From CAYOVG01 sp964407285 (GTDB lineage Bacteria > Desulfobacterota > Syntrophobacteria > Syntrophobacterales > Syntrophobacteraceae), in the NCBI GenBank assembly GCA_964407285.1, contig CAYOVG010000098.1, positions 1-19,651 on the forward strand: a DNA stretch of 19,651 nt. Reading direction: 5' to 3'. The notes under the pieces are model-generated. The model ran no database searches. It saw only the letters and a program-made list of their open reading frames with translations, and was not told where the DNA came from. This document shows, in pieces, positions 1-8,590 of this stretch (position 1 is the first letter of the stretch; each line of letters begins with the position of its first letter). The translations under genes and the position numbers were made by a program.

Positions 1-2223
1 TGTCGGTTTTATCTCCGCAGATTCCAGAACAACTATATTGCCGCCCTGGTTCACTTCCAAACGCAATTCCTTTGTGGACACAGCCCCGGACAGTGAGCCG
101 ATCTTCGCGAACACCTGTATGGGGCGACCGAGAGACGTGAACCCGACATACGCCAGCACAGCCTCGGAATTCGAGCTGACAGTCACCGCACCCACTTTTT
201 GAGCTCCCACATTGGTGACAGCGCCTTCCGCGATCTTGGATGTCACGATGCTGCCGGTCGAGATCCGATCTGCATGCAGGAAGCCCGCCGTGATCTTGTC
301 GGCGGTGAGCGATGAGATGTGCGCCGACTGGATGATCGCGTAGGCGATCTGTGCCGACTGTGTGATGACGTTTTCAGCCGCGAGACACCGCCCAGCGATG
401 GTTCCGTCCACGATGAGCTGGCCGCGGATGCCCACAACGCTCTGACCGTTCACCTGCCCCACCTGAAACGGGATCACGGGAGGTTCGCCCGGTTCGGACG
501 GGTTGACCACCGCGAACCGGTCCGCAAGGACCAGCACCTCACTGCGCACCCCGTTGGGGATGTGCTCCCAGTAGGACGGGCTCGAAGGGGGGATCTTGTC
601 CTGATTGGTGAGCCTTGCCTTGTAGACCTTTTTATCCACAAGGTAGTACACCATGTCGCCGGCAGCGTAGACAGGGGCGCCGCTCCATATGGGGTAGGCC
701 ATGAGCCCCATGCCGGCGATGTTCCCGTTGGCGTCCACCTTCACGCTCCAGCCGTTTTTCATCACCGACATTTCCGTCTGCATGACGCTCATGTCGCCCT
801 GCACCCCGGCCACGTCCACCTGGGATGCCTTCAGGGAGACTTCGGTGGCCAGCGCCTGGATCGCTGTCCGGTTTTCGTTGATGTAAAAATCCTGGCCGTT
901 CAGGGCCTGGGCCAGTGAGGGAGCCAGTTCCCAGTGCTCGGGGTTGAGCGGCTCCACGGGGGCCCACAAGAGTTCCCGGAAATAATCGAACGCGGCGACA
1001 AACGTCGGGGCCGTGCCACCGGCATTCGGCTTCATGTTCCCCGCGTGTACGCCGACCTTTCTCACGACGATCTCGTGGACAAAGGGCTGCCCGCTTTGGA
1101 TCCAGGCACTCCCGTCAAGAGAGTAGCGAAACGTCCACAGGTGCCCCTCGCGCTTCACTCTCAGCCGGATCCTGCCGTCCGTCCCAGTCAACGGGGTCGT
1201 GTGGACAGAGCTCGGAGCACCATTTTGTATCACCGCAGCAAACACGGTCCTGGTCGAGGTGCCGTCGGAAAAGATCTCGAAGCGCATGAAGTTGTTCAGG
1301 TCGTGCATCACCATGATGCCCTGGGCCTGATACCGGGCCGAAATGGCCGAAGTGAAGCGCGTCTCCACCTCGAAATTGGCGTTGGAGCAGTTCTGGACAT
1401 AGTGCGGGCCGTTTCGCACGTCCCAGAAGTCATGCCCCGGGCCTGCCGGGAGAGACATCTGCAGGTCCGTCCCGGTCATGGTCAGGGTCACGTCGCCCAC
1501 GGGATCCACGAACGTCCACCCGGGGCTTGGCATGAGCGAATTGAACTCGTCGCTGATGATGTTCGGGGGGCCGGTGCCCGGATCCTCACCGCCGCCTCCC
1601 GGAGGGGGAGTGTCAGCGGTGCTGATGTAGAAATAATCCGCCAGAAGGGTGAATGCCGGGGCCTGGGCGTCCTGGGCGTGCTTGATGTTTCCCGCGTAAA
1701 TCCCCACTTCACGAAGCGTTATCGCGCGGCTGAAGATATTCCCTAGCTGGGTCCACACGCTGCCGTCGGTGCTGTAGCTGTAGGTCCAGCTGTTGCCGAC
1801 GCGCACCACCTTCAGCCGCAGGTTGCCGGTGGTCGTGACCAGGGACTGCTGGATGAGCGTGTAAACGCCTCCCTGCAGATACGCGCAGTGGACATAGCGC
1901 TGGGTGCCGGGAGTGAGTTGGTACGAGTAGACGTCGAAGCGGATCAGGTTGTCCAGGTCGTCAATGAACAGCAACCCCTGGGTCTGGTATCTCGCCATGA
2001 CCTCGGAGTCAAACTTCACCCCGGCTTCAAGGTCTGTGTTTGGGATCGTGCGCTTCAGGTGCGGCGCGAACGTCCCGCCCGAAACATCGTGGCTCACGCC
2101 GGCCGGAAGGCTGATCGAGAGGTGCGATCCCGTCAGGGCCATGGTGCAATCCTGGAGCGGGTCGACAAAACTCCACCCGGAAGCCAGGGTCAATTCATTG
2201 AAGTCATCGGAAAAAAAAGCCAT
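1..2223 (-). CDS. Second tail-tip/fibre protein, J C-terminal-like, with two LamG/DUF1349-like domains (partial, 3' end outside window)
   Basis: The frame is open without a stop from ATG at 2223 to base 1, giving 741 complete codons and continuing beyond the window. The start lies 9 nt after the stop of the tail-tip gene and follows GAGGG. A nearby ATG at 2227 is in another frame and closes after a few codons. Residues about 5-200 and 224-418 are two homologous concanavalin-like domains: the first opens DDFNELTLASGWSFVDP, the second DEFNSLMPSPGWTFVDP, and both have SLPAG, ARYQxQG and DGSxW. A Pro/Gly linker (205-220) joins them. Residues 452-500 look helical. Residues about 508-553 (PVYAAGDMVYY, KVYKA, W552) resemble a CBM5/12-type module. 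Residues 580-670, with repeated DGTIA, ITQSAQIA and ADKITAGFLHADRISTG patterns, match the DUF1983-type region of J proteins. Inferred role: a central-fibre or receptor-binding subunit. The domain calls are by eye. Confidence 0.85.
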   Translation of the reverse strand, partial: MAFFSDDFNELTLASGWSFVDPLQDCTMALTGSHLSISLPAGVSHDVSGGTFAPHLKRTIPNTDLEAGVKFDSEVMARYQTQGLLFIDDLDNLIRFDVYSYQLTPGTQRYVHCAYLQGGVYTLIQQSLVTTTGNLRLKVVRVGNSWTYSYSTDGSVWTQLGNIFSRAITLREVGIYAGNIKHAQDAQAPAFTLLADYFYISTADTPPPGGGGEDPGTGPPNIISDEFNSLMPSPGWTFVDPVGDVTLTMTGTDLQMSLPAGPGHDFWDVRNGPHYVQNCSNANFEVETRFTSAISARYQAQGIMVMHDLNNFMRFEIFSDGTSTRTVFAAVIQNGAPSSVHTTPLTGTDGRIRLRVKREGHLWTFRYSLDGSAWIQSGQPFVHEIVVRKVGVHAGNMKPNAGGTAPTFVAAFDYFRELLWAPVEPLNPEHWELAPSLAQALNGQDFYINENRTAIQALATEVSLKASQVDVAGVQGDMSVMQTEMSVMKNGWSVKVDANGNIAGMGLMAYPIWSGAPVYAAGDMVYYLVDKKVYKARLTNQDKIPPSSPSYWEHIPNGVRSEVLVLADRFAVVNPSEPGEPPVIPFQVGQVNGQSVVGIRGQLIVDGTIAGRCLAAENVITQSAQIAYAIIQSAHISSLTADKITAGFLHADRISTGSIVTSKIAEGAVTNVGAQKVGAVTVSSNSEAVLAYVGFTSLGRPIQVFAKIGSLSGAVSTKELRLEVNQGGNIVVLESAEIKPT

Positions 2224-2232
2224 TCATCCCTC

Positions 2233-5200
2233 TCAAATCGCCGTGACGGTGATGTTCCCGAAGCTCAGGTCCACATAGTGGGCGACGAGCACAATCGACC
2301 CGTTGGCAAAGTTCCCGGCAACGGCGCCACTTTTGGTGTGCTGCACCTGCCACCCGGAGGGCTCGCTCAGACCCTGCTGCCAGAATTTGAAGCTGTATCG
2401 GTTGTCACTGCCGCCTATGTTCTCCACCCGGGTCTTCCACACGTACCGGGTGTTGAACGGTATCGTGAAATCGTTGCCGGGGTGATTCGCGGCCATCGTG
2501 TTGAAGTCGGCCAGTCTTATCTGCACGCGGTTCGCGTATCCCGAGAGGTACTCGGCCCACGGTCCGCCACCCACGGGTTCATAGCCCCACATGGGAGAGG
2601 TGCCGTCCATGTTCCGAAACCCCTGCCACCGCATGAGGATCCCGAAGGACGGCCGATAATTGACGCCTGTCCAGCCTTTCGCGTCGATGGAGTGAACCTC
2701 GATGGGCACCGTGATCTCGTAGTCTGTCCAGGAAATATCGCCCAGGGCGATGGTGCGGTCATAGCCGACCTGAATGGTCTTCACTGAGGAACTGGCAGGC
2801 GCCAGGCTCCACAGGCCGTCGGGGACCACGGCTTTCTGGTCGATCCGTGAGAGACCCGACCAGTTCACCGTGAAGTTCCGGCTCGGCACGATCCCCGGAG
2901 TGTAATGCACCGTCACGGTCCGCTGGCTCTGGTTGTTGTTGCTGTCCGTCGCAACGATCATCACCGTGTTGTTCCCGGAGTTGAGCGACGACACGGGGAT
3001 CTCCACGTTGTAATCGCCAACCCGTTCAATCCGGCGAAACGGGTTGAAGGCCAGGGGGACAGTCGCGCCACCGTTGAGCGAGTACACGATGCTGCTCAGG
3101 CCATGCGGAGAATTGAAGTTCCCCAGCACGGAAATGTAGGGGTAGGGGTTGCCCTGAGCACCAAAGGTCTGAGTGTTGCCGTACCAGTCGTTGGAGCTCG
3201 GCCCCTCTCCTGGGATGAAAGTCCCCTTGCGTCGGTAGATCATCCCCGAATACAGCACGTAATGGCCCGGGAGATACACCGCGTGGGGATCGTAGGGCTG
3301 GATCCTTCCGCCCTGGGCGATGAGGTCCAGGTAGTCCGAATCCAGCGTGTCCATCTTGCGCCGCAGGATGTCGTACAGCTGGCTTTCGGTGATGGCGTTG
3401 TCCAGGGCATTCAGGACCGCTTCCGCGCTGTCGTAGGTTTCCGCGACCAGACTTGCCACCCCGGGGCCGAAAGTGTCGTGAGGGACCATCTGGACGTATT
3501 GAACGAGGGGCTCGATGGAACGGTCCTCCGGGGGCGGGATCATGAAGCTCTTGGTTAGCCCTTCCGAGGATCCGACCAGGGTCGTCGGGGGGTTTTCCCC
3601 GTCCATGAAGATCTCGAAGTGGGAAAAATCATGGCCCATGGACTCCAGGATCTCATCGCCCCATTGCACCCACACCCCGGAGAACGTTGGTTTCACGCTC
3701 GGCACGTAAGCCGCGAGGCTGGGAGGCGGGTTCTCGGGCACGATCACGGCCGGCACCGGGGAGAGACCTCCGAAAATGTCCGAGGCAACCACGGACACCC
3801 GAAACTGCCTTGCGGGGGTCCCAAAGTCCGCGGCGTTCATCGCCAGGTGATACACAAATTCCTCGGTGAACACGTGAGAGGTCCTCACGGGAACGCCTTC
3901 GAGGGTTTCGACCGTCACCAGGTAATAGGCGAACCTGGACCGGCTGAAGTAGTCCGCCTCACGGATGTTGTCCCAGGTCAGGTGGCATTCGGGGGAATGG
4001 AAGATGTTCCCGCCGCCGCGCACGGCCAGGCCCGTCACATTGGGGACAACGTCAGGCACGCCGATGGGAACCCCCACGACAAAATGCCACGCGGAACTCC
4101 CGGCCGGGCCGGTGGACCGGATCCTGAAGTTGTATTCATCGGTGGTGAATCCGCCGCGCCGCACGCTGTTGGAGGCCGTGCGCCCGAACTCCTTCCAGAT
4201 CCCTCCCGCCTCCTGGTACTCGACCTCGTAGAACATGACACGGGGATCCGTGACCTTGGTCCAGGACACGAGGATCCCAAGGGACGTCGTGTTGGCTTCC
4301 TCGTGGGTGTAGGTCGTCACCGTGACCTGCGTCGGGGTCGGGATCATGCCGCTTGGAAGCTGGTCGTAATTGTCCTCGGGCTCGATGTGAACCCCGTCGT
4401 AGACCCTCTGAAACTTGGTCGAGTCGTAGAGCATGCCCGTGATCTCGAACTCATTGGGGCCATGGTTCACGTTGCTCAGCACACGGTAGCGTCGCGGCTG
4501 GATCGTGTTTGAAGCAAGTATCCAGCTCGATTCCGGCAATGGAGCCGCAGGAAAGGCCGACGACACGGTGAGAGTCGTCCGCGTCCCCGGGAGGCTGTTG
4601 ACGGTGCGATCCACCACGGCGCGGTTCGGCATCACGCACGTGAGGGTGTAGGTCTTCCCGGACTCTATGACCACTTCGCGGTCCAGCGTGATATTGATGG
4701 TGTCGGCTGACACGACACGTCCACCGAGGGGCGTCCCGACGCGTTCCGGGTCGTGAACCTTGACAATGCACCCGGGATAGCAATCGGCGAATTCAAAGCT
4801 TCCGCGAAAATTTACAAACTCGTTCTCGTTTTTTTCCGTGTCCAGAATCATCCGGCCAAGACGAATCGCCTGGCTGCGCCGGGTGCACATGATCGCGAAG
4901 ACGTCGATGGGCCTCCAACCGAGAGTGGCGATGCGCTCCGGGTCCTCCACGACCTCGATGTCGGCCTTGTAGTCCAGGGCCGGGTTATTCCATGTGACGA
5001 GCGCGACGGAATGCTCCTCGTCGAGCCCACCGGTGCTATAGTTGAACAGCCCGTCGATCACGTTGGACGGGTTGGCGATGTGCGTCGCGGCTTTCGGGGA
5101 GTCCTGGGCCAGGAACAGCGTGTCGCTCGTCCAGTACGGCATGGCCATGAATGCGCTGGCGACAGCCCGGAGTATCTGTTCCGCCTGTTCCTGCGTCTGA

Positions 5201-6228
5201 ATGACCCCGTTGAGGGTGAACAGCGGCTCCGTGCCGCCCGTTCCGTTCGGCACCATGGTGTCGCAGTACTGGCTGATCTGGTACAGTATCCCGTCGGGGA
5301 TCAGGCCGCGGTACTTGCCGCCGAACCGCTCGTTCGTCGCCAGCTCCCGCCAGATCCACGCAGGGTTGTCCGTCCAGTCGTATTTCATGGACCCGTCCCA
5401 GATCCCTGAATAGACCCGTGTCACCGGGTTGTAGTTTTGCGGGATCGGGATATTGCTGAGCCCACGTATCTCGTATTGCCTGTTCTGGATGCTGCTGCCA
5501 AACTGCTGGGCGCTCACCTCGATCCCGATGCCTGCCGTCCACGGCATCGAGAGCGGGATATTCTTTATCAGCGTCACGCTCAGCCAATGCAGGTCGTTTT
5601 GCAGTGTGGGGGAGGTGGAGTCTTCCTCCCTGCGAGACACCCGGATCCGCCAGGGTGCAGGACCAAACCGCTTGAGGTCCTTGATCCGAAACGACTCCAC
5701 ATACTGACTGTACGCCGCGAACTGGAAATACCCACTGCCCGCTGGCGCGTAATTCCCGCCATCGGGGGCCACTTCGAAGTCGAAAATCACGCGGGTCGCT
5801 TTAATGTCCCCGGTTTTTTGATCGACCGCATACAAAGATGGTGTCATCATTCGCAGCCGGACGTCATCCACATCCGAGTCGTTCACCGTGTGGACCACTG
5901 GGCTGGACTTCTTGACCTGGACGCCGATTGAAATCTCGTTCTCGACGGTCTGGAAACCCTTCATTGGCTCCTGGTCGGGCAACCCGCGGAGCTCCTGGTA
6001 CTCGAACCCCTCGAAATTCAGTGTCCCGTCCGCATTTTGTACCGGGGTCCCTCCAATCTTGATCGACCGCAATCCGTTCACCAGGCCGCCGATTGGACCC
6101 TCCGCGTAAATATCCACCACCCGGGCAATATCATTGCTGGTCGTGGCAGGCGCCTGAGTCGGGGCACGGCCGCCGCCGCCGCTCTTACCCCCGCCACCGG
6201 AACCGGATAGAGGCTCAAACATAATCAT
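2233..6228 (-). CDS. J: Tail-tip attachment protein J (host-specificity protein), 1331 aa
   Basis: J forms the tail tip and contacts the receptor. I chose ATG at 6228 (an ATG at 6222 is the alternative) because GGTGGA lies upstream and the protein then opens with a Gly-rich leader and DIARVVDIYAEGPIGGLVNG, the usual J N-terminus. The open frame extends further upstream, but that part lies inside gpI. It overlaps gpI by 14 nt. Residues about 25-620 are the conserved tip core. About 630-723 is a fibronectin-III-like domain; 728-835 and 838-932 look like further Ig/FN3-type domains. Residues 933-970 are helical. Residues 976-1018 (YLPGHYVLYSGMIYRR, DWYGN) resemble a CBM5/12-like aromatic module. 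Residues 1028-1112 look cadherin/Ig-like and 1116-1331 look like a concanavalin-type beta-sandwich. The DUF1983 region usually found in longer J proteins is missing here and occurs in the next gene. The core assignment is firm; the C-terminal domain calls are tentative. Confidence 0.93.
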   Translation of the reverse strand: MIMFEPLSGSGGGGKSGGGGRAPTQAPATTSNDIARVVDIYAEGPIGGLVNGLRSIKIGGTPVQNADGTLNFEGFEYQELRGLPDQEPMKGFQTVENEISIGVQVKKSSPVVHTVNDSDVDDVRLRMMTPSLYAVDQKTGDIKATRVIFDFEVAPDGGNYAPAGSGYFQFAAYSQYVESFRIKDLKRFGPAPWRIRVSRREEDSTSPTLQNDLHWLSVTLIKNIPLSMPWTAGIGIEVSAQQFGSSIQNRQYEIRGLSNIPIPQNYNPVTRVYSGIWDGSMKYDWTDNPAWIWRELATNERFGGKYRGLIPDGILYQISQYCDTMVPNGTGGTEPLFTLNGVIQTQEQAEQILRAVASAFMAMPYWTSDTLFLAQDSPKAATHIANPSNVIDGLFNYSTGGLDEEHSVALVTWNNPALDYKADIEVVEDPERIATLGWRPIDVFAIMCTRRSQAIRLGRMILDTEKNENEFVNFRGSFEFADCYPGCIVKVHDPERVGTPLGGRVVSADTINITLDREVVIESGKTYTLTCVMPNRAVVDRTVNSLPGTRTTLTVSSAFPAAPLPESSWILASNTIQPRRYRVLSNVNHGPNEFEITGMLYDSTKFQRVYDGVHIEPEDNYDQLPSGMIPTPTQVTVTTYTHEEANTTSLGILVSWTKVTDPRVMFYEVEYQEAGGIWKEFGRTASNSVRRGGFTTDEYNFRIRSTGPAGSSAWHFVVGVPIGVPDVVPNVTGLAVRGGGNIFHSPECHLTWDNIREADYFSRSRFAYYLVTVETLEGVPVRTSHVFTEEFVYHLAMNAADFGTPARQFRVSVVASDIFGGLSPVPAVIVPENPPPSLAAYVPSVKPTFSGVWVQWGDEILESMGHDFSHFEIFMDGENPPTTLVGSSEGLTKSFMIPPPEDRSIEPLVQYVQMVPHDTFGPGVASLVAETYDSAEAVLNALDNAITESQLYDILRRKMDTLDSDYLDLIAQGGRIQPYDPHAVYLPGHYVLYSGMIYRRKGTFIPGEGPSSNDWYGNTQTFGAQGNPYPYISVLGNFNSPHGLSSIVYSLNGGATVPLAFNPFRRIERVGDYNVEIPVSSLNSGNNTVMIVATDSNNNQSQRTVTVHYTPGIVPSRNFTVNWSGLSRIDQKAVVPDGLWSLAPASSSVKTIQVGYDRTIALGDISWTDYEITVPIEVHSIDAKGWTGVNYRPSFGILMRWQGFRNMDGTSPMWGYEPVGGGPWAEYLSGYANRVQIRLADFNTMAANHPGNDFTIPFNTRYVWKTRVENIGGSDNRYSFKFWQQGLSEPSGWQVQHTKSGAVAGNFANGSIVLVAHYVDLSFGNITVTAI

Positions 6229-7147
6229 AATAGAATTCCACCTCGTAATTGGTTTGTATGTTGTTGAACGTCCAGGTGCAGTGCCCGTTCGCGTCGGGAG
6301 TCGTGCAGGGGGTCGCCGTGTTGCCGTTGATGCGAAACAGTTCCAGCCCGGCAAGCTTGTATTTCACCGTGATGGACTCGCCCTTCTTCACGCTCACGGT
6401 GCCAACGGGGGATACGAACCCACGGGTCGAGGAGTGCCCATAGGCCGTTATGGTCACCTTTGCGGTGCTCTGGATCGAGAAGATGCCCCCGGCAAGCAGC
6501 GACAGGGTGTTGCGGTTGGTTCCCGGGGCGATCTCCGCAGCGAGGCGCTCGGAGACGATTCCGGCCGATACTGTCGTAGGGGTGACAGCGAACTTTCCGA
6601 CAACAATCGGCACAGGCCCGCCCTGTTCCACGGATGCTGCACCACCGTTGAAGATATGGCTTTGCGGGCGGTCCTCTCTCGCCGAATAATCTTTGACGGC
6701 CGGGGTCCCCGATATGAGCTGGGAGATCCCGCCCAGTGCCAGCATGCCACCGAAAAAGGCCAGGTTCCCGTAGGTCACTGCGGAACCAAACGCCGTGAAC
6801 GCCGTGCCGGCAAGTCCGGCCGGTCCGGCCAGGACAATCGCCGCGCCCAGCAGCGCCACACCAAGGATGACTGACACGATGGGTTTTTTGTTGCTGGAAC
6901 CAGACAGGGCGGGGACCAGGTGCAGGCTGCAGGCCCCGAGGTCCATCGTCAGGCGCTCCTCGGTCAGGGCCTCCCAGCCGCCCTCAAAGCGGCGGATCAC
7001 ATGGTATCTGCCGCTTCTCAAGACCTCGAAGAAGTCCGGAAAATTGGCCTGGAACAACCACAGCGCATCCGTCACGGTGTCGGCACGGAAGCGAAAGCGC
7101 CTGCCGTATCTGGCCGCAAGTTCGCCGTGTAGAACGATGTCTCTCAC
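6215..7147 (-). CDS. I: Tail assembly protein I with an InlB-repeat-like C-terminal extension, 310 aa
   Basis: The start is GTG at 7147, overlapping the stop of gene K in the sequence GTGA. Upstream in-frame codons lie inside K and read as non-protein-like. Residues 1-80 (VRDIVLHGELAARYGRRFRF) form the ubiquitin-like N-terminal part typical of lambda gpI. Residues about 88-110 and 112-145 are Ala/Gly-rich hydrophobic segments. Residues 165-200 contain the motif GGPVPIVVGKFAVTPTTVSAGIVS, close to where gpI proteins normally end. The extra 90 or so residues (221-310) carry GFVSPVGTVSVKKGESITVKY and a closing TWTFNNIQTNYEVEFYYDY, the pattern of divergent InlB B-repeat beta domains. C281 and C290 could form a disulfide. 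In lambda, I acts with K, L and J to assemble the tail tip. The gpI identity is solid; the role of the extension is unknown. Confidence 0.88.
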   Translation of the reverse strand: MRDIVLHGELAARYGRRFRFRADTVTDALWLFQANFPDFFEVLRSGRYHVIRRFEGGWEALTEERLTMDLGACSLHLVPALSGSSNKKPIVSVILGVALLGAAIVLAGPAGLAGTAFTAFGSAVTYGNLAFFGGMLALGGISQLISGTPAVKDYSAREDRPQSHIFNGGAASVEQGGPVPIVVGKFAVTPTTVSAGIVSERLAAEIAPGTNRNTLSLLAGGIFSIQSTAKVTITAYGHSSTRGFVSPVGTVSVKKGESITVKYKLAGLELFRINGNTATPCTTPDANGHCTWTFNNIQTNYEVEFYYDYV

Positions 7148-7875
7148 ATGAGCTCCTTGTGTCGGCACACCATGCTGGCGAATTTGAGCCAGCGGTTCAG
7201 GATATCGGTGCGGCTCAGCGCATGCGGCGGGTGATGGAGCAACAGGTTGTCCCCGATATAGAGCCCGCAATGGCTCTCGACTTTGCTCCGGAATTTTCCG
7301 ACCAGCACATCGCCTGGCCGCTCTATTTCGTCCACCAGCACAAAGCCGCATTCGAGGAAGTGCTCGCGGAATATCGATTCGCCAGGGGATCCGTCCGGGT
7401 GGTCATCCCAGAAATTGTCTTCCCTCGGAACGTCCGGGATCTTGATGCCGTGCTCCACCTGGTACCAGTCGCGCACCAACGCGAAGCAGTCGTGCACGCC
7501 GAAAATAAACTCTCGCTCCAGGAGCGGGGCCGTCGGGACTCCATCCCCCCACCAGGTCGTTTCGTACGCGCCGCCGTTCATGAGAGGCACGATGCCGAAT
7601 GGGATCCGCCATGACTGCTGGCACACCATGTCTTTCTTGCTCGGGCCTCGTTTGCCGTTGGTGTGCGAATGCACGAATGCGTAGGGGGCCCCGTGCCGCT
7701 CGATAGCGGCATCGATTTCAGACGGTGGGACTTCGAAATCAGACTCCGGGTCCAGTGCTGCATTGGTAAGCGGCACGACCACCTCCCCAGCTGCGAAGAG
7801 CAACGCGCACATCTCTCTAGGAGCGACCTCTCGGGCCATCTCCTTGAGCTGCATGTCCGTAGTCGCGGAAATCAT
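7144..7875 (-). CDS. K: Tail assembly protein K: JAMM peptidase plus NlpC/P60 peptidoglycan hydrolase, 243 aa
   Basis: This tail-tip protein has two enzyme domains. Residues 1-110 are a JAB/MPN (JAMM) metallopeptidase: E21 (PREMCALLF) and H69-S-H71 followed by seven residues, S79 and D82, an intact zinc-binding signature. Residues about 120-243 are an NlpC/P60 cysteine peptidase with nucleophile C130 (VHDCFALVRDWY), base H202 (ESHCGLYIGD) and a third polar residue at H214 or H215 (LLLHHPP). The family cleaves peptidoglycan peptides, so the protein likely helps open the cell wall during DNA entry. ATG at 7875 has GAGGAG about 7 nt upstream, inside the end of gene L, whose stop is 3 nt before the start. 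It overlaps gpI by 4 nt. Length and domain order match lambda gpK. Confidence 0.95.
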   Translation of the reverse strand: MISATTDMQLKEMAREVAPREMCALLFAAGEVVVPLTNAALDPESDFEVPPSEIDAAIERHGAPYAFVHSHTNGKRGPSKKDMVCQQSWRIPFGIVPLMNGGAYETTWWGDGVPTAPLLEREFIFGVHDCFALVRDWYQVEHGIKIPDVPREDNFWDDHPDGSPGESIFREHFLECGFVLVDEIERPGDVLVGKFRSKVESHCGLYIGDNLLLHHPPHALSRTDILNRWLKFASMVCRHKELM

Positions 7876-7878
7876 CGT

Positions 7879-8580
7879 CTATCTCCTCATGAGACCGACA
7901 CCGGGGAAGCCCCCGAAGGGCTTGACGGTCTGGCCTGGATAACGCAATTTGCAGTGATACAATTTTTTCCCGCACCGGTCCTCGGCCGCCGGCACTGAAT
8001 TGCCATAAATGTCGAAACAGGCGCTTCCCGTATAGGGGCAGGTCGCCTGGGAATAGTCCCAAGCACCTCCTGAGCGCTTGCGGTAGGTCCATTCACAGTG
8101 CCCCCGCAACACCTGGCGCGCAGGGATCTTCGACCCGGCAAACGTAAAATAAGGGACACACTCCCAGCAGATGGCTCGCTTATTGTCCTCGACCACCTTG
8201 TTGAGGTAGTGGACATCCCGCCGCAAGACCGCATTGGGGTCTGGCGTCGCCCCGTCGTCCAGGTAGGCCGCGAACGTTCGCAACCGGGTGATCTTCGCGC
8301 CGCGCAGCTTGTTCCAGCTCTCGATCGCCGCACGCATCGCCTTGGTCGTGTTGGTCAAATAGAGGCGCGGACGCTCGGACGGGCCGTCCGAAGTGGTCTC
8401 GAAGCCTTCCATGCGGACAGCAAACGGATAATATGGAGCCCCGTTCCATGTGACCACGTTTGCGCACCGTTCCGGGTCCACAAAACGATACACGGACCCC
8501 CCGATTGCGGTAGCGTCCAGCTCGTAGAGATCGACGTAGGCTCCCGGGCTCAGTTTCTGGACATCATGATCGACAGGCAT
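7879..8580 (-). CDS. L: Minor tail protein L, probable iron-sulfur protein, 233 aa
   Basis: Lambda gpL is a tail-tip component that binds a 4Fe-4S cluster through its C-terminal domain. ATG at 8580 is preceded by GGGGGG about 5 nt upstream and starts MPVDHDVQKLSPGAYVDLYE, the family N-terminus; upstream in-frame codons overlap gene M and do not look like the family. The N-terminal half includes VYRFVDPERC and WNGAPYYPFAVRMEGFE, typical of L proteins. The C-terminal half holds a cysteine cluster: C138 and C141 (CWEC), C162, C181 (TCPYTGSACFD with C188), C203 and C210 (DRCGKKLYHC). C181, C188, C203 and C210 are the best cluster ligands by analogy with lambda; this is inference. The protein ends PFGGFPGVGLMRR, as the family does. 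It lies between M (10 nt gap) and K (3 nt gap). Confidence 0.94.
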   Translation of the reverse strand: MPVDHDVQKLSPGAYVDLYELDATAIGGSVYRFVDPERCANVVTWNGAPYYPFAVRMEGFETTSDGPSERPRLYLTNTTKAMRAAIESWNKLRGAKITRLRTFAAYLDDGATPDPNAVLRRDVHYLNKVVEDNKRAICWECVPYFTFAGSKIPARQVLRGHCEWTYRKRSGGAWDYSQATCPYTGSACFDIYGNSVPAAEDRCGKKLYHCKLRYPGQTVKPFGGFPGVGLMRR

Positions 8581-8590
8581 GGTTGCCCCC

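Noticed and set aside
319..2787. Long plus-strand open frames in the fibre/J region (319-918, 934-1746, 1888-2787)
   Set aside because: They are antisense to a continuous minus-strand reading frame with clear phage protein domains. Their translations are His/Arg/Gly/Pro-rich with no recognisable motifs, typical of shadows in GC-rich DNA.
3619..4512. Plus-strand open frame of about 297 codons
   Set aside because: It is opposite the J gene, has no ribosome binding site or family pattern, and has low-complexity composition.
6229..6354. Extended N-terminus for J (start near 6354)
   Set aside because: This part lies inside gpI, has Arg/Thr-rich shadow-like sequence and no ribosome binding site, while ATG 6228 gives the typical J N-terminus.
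7148..7351. Extended N-terminus for gpI (start near 7351)
   Set aside because: The added residues are antisense-like, lie inside gene K, and GTG 7147 gives the normal gpI start with GTGA coupling.
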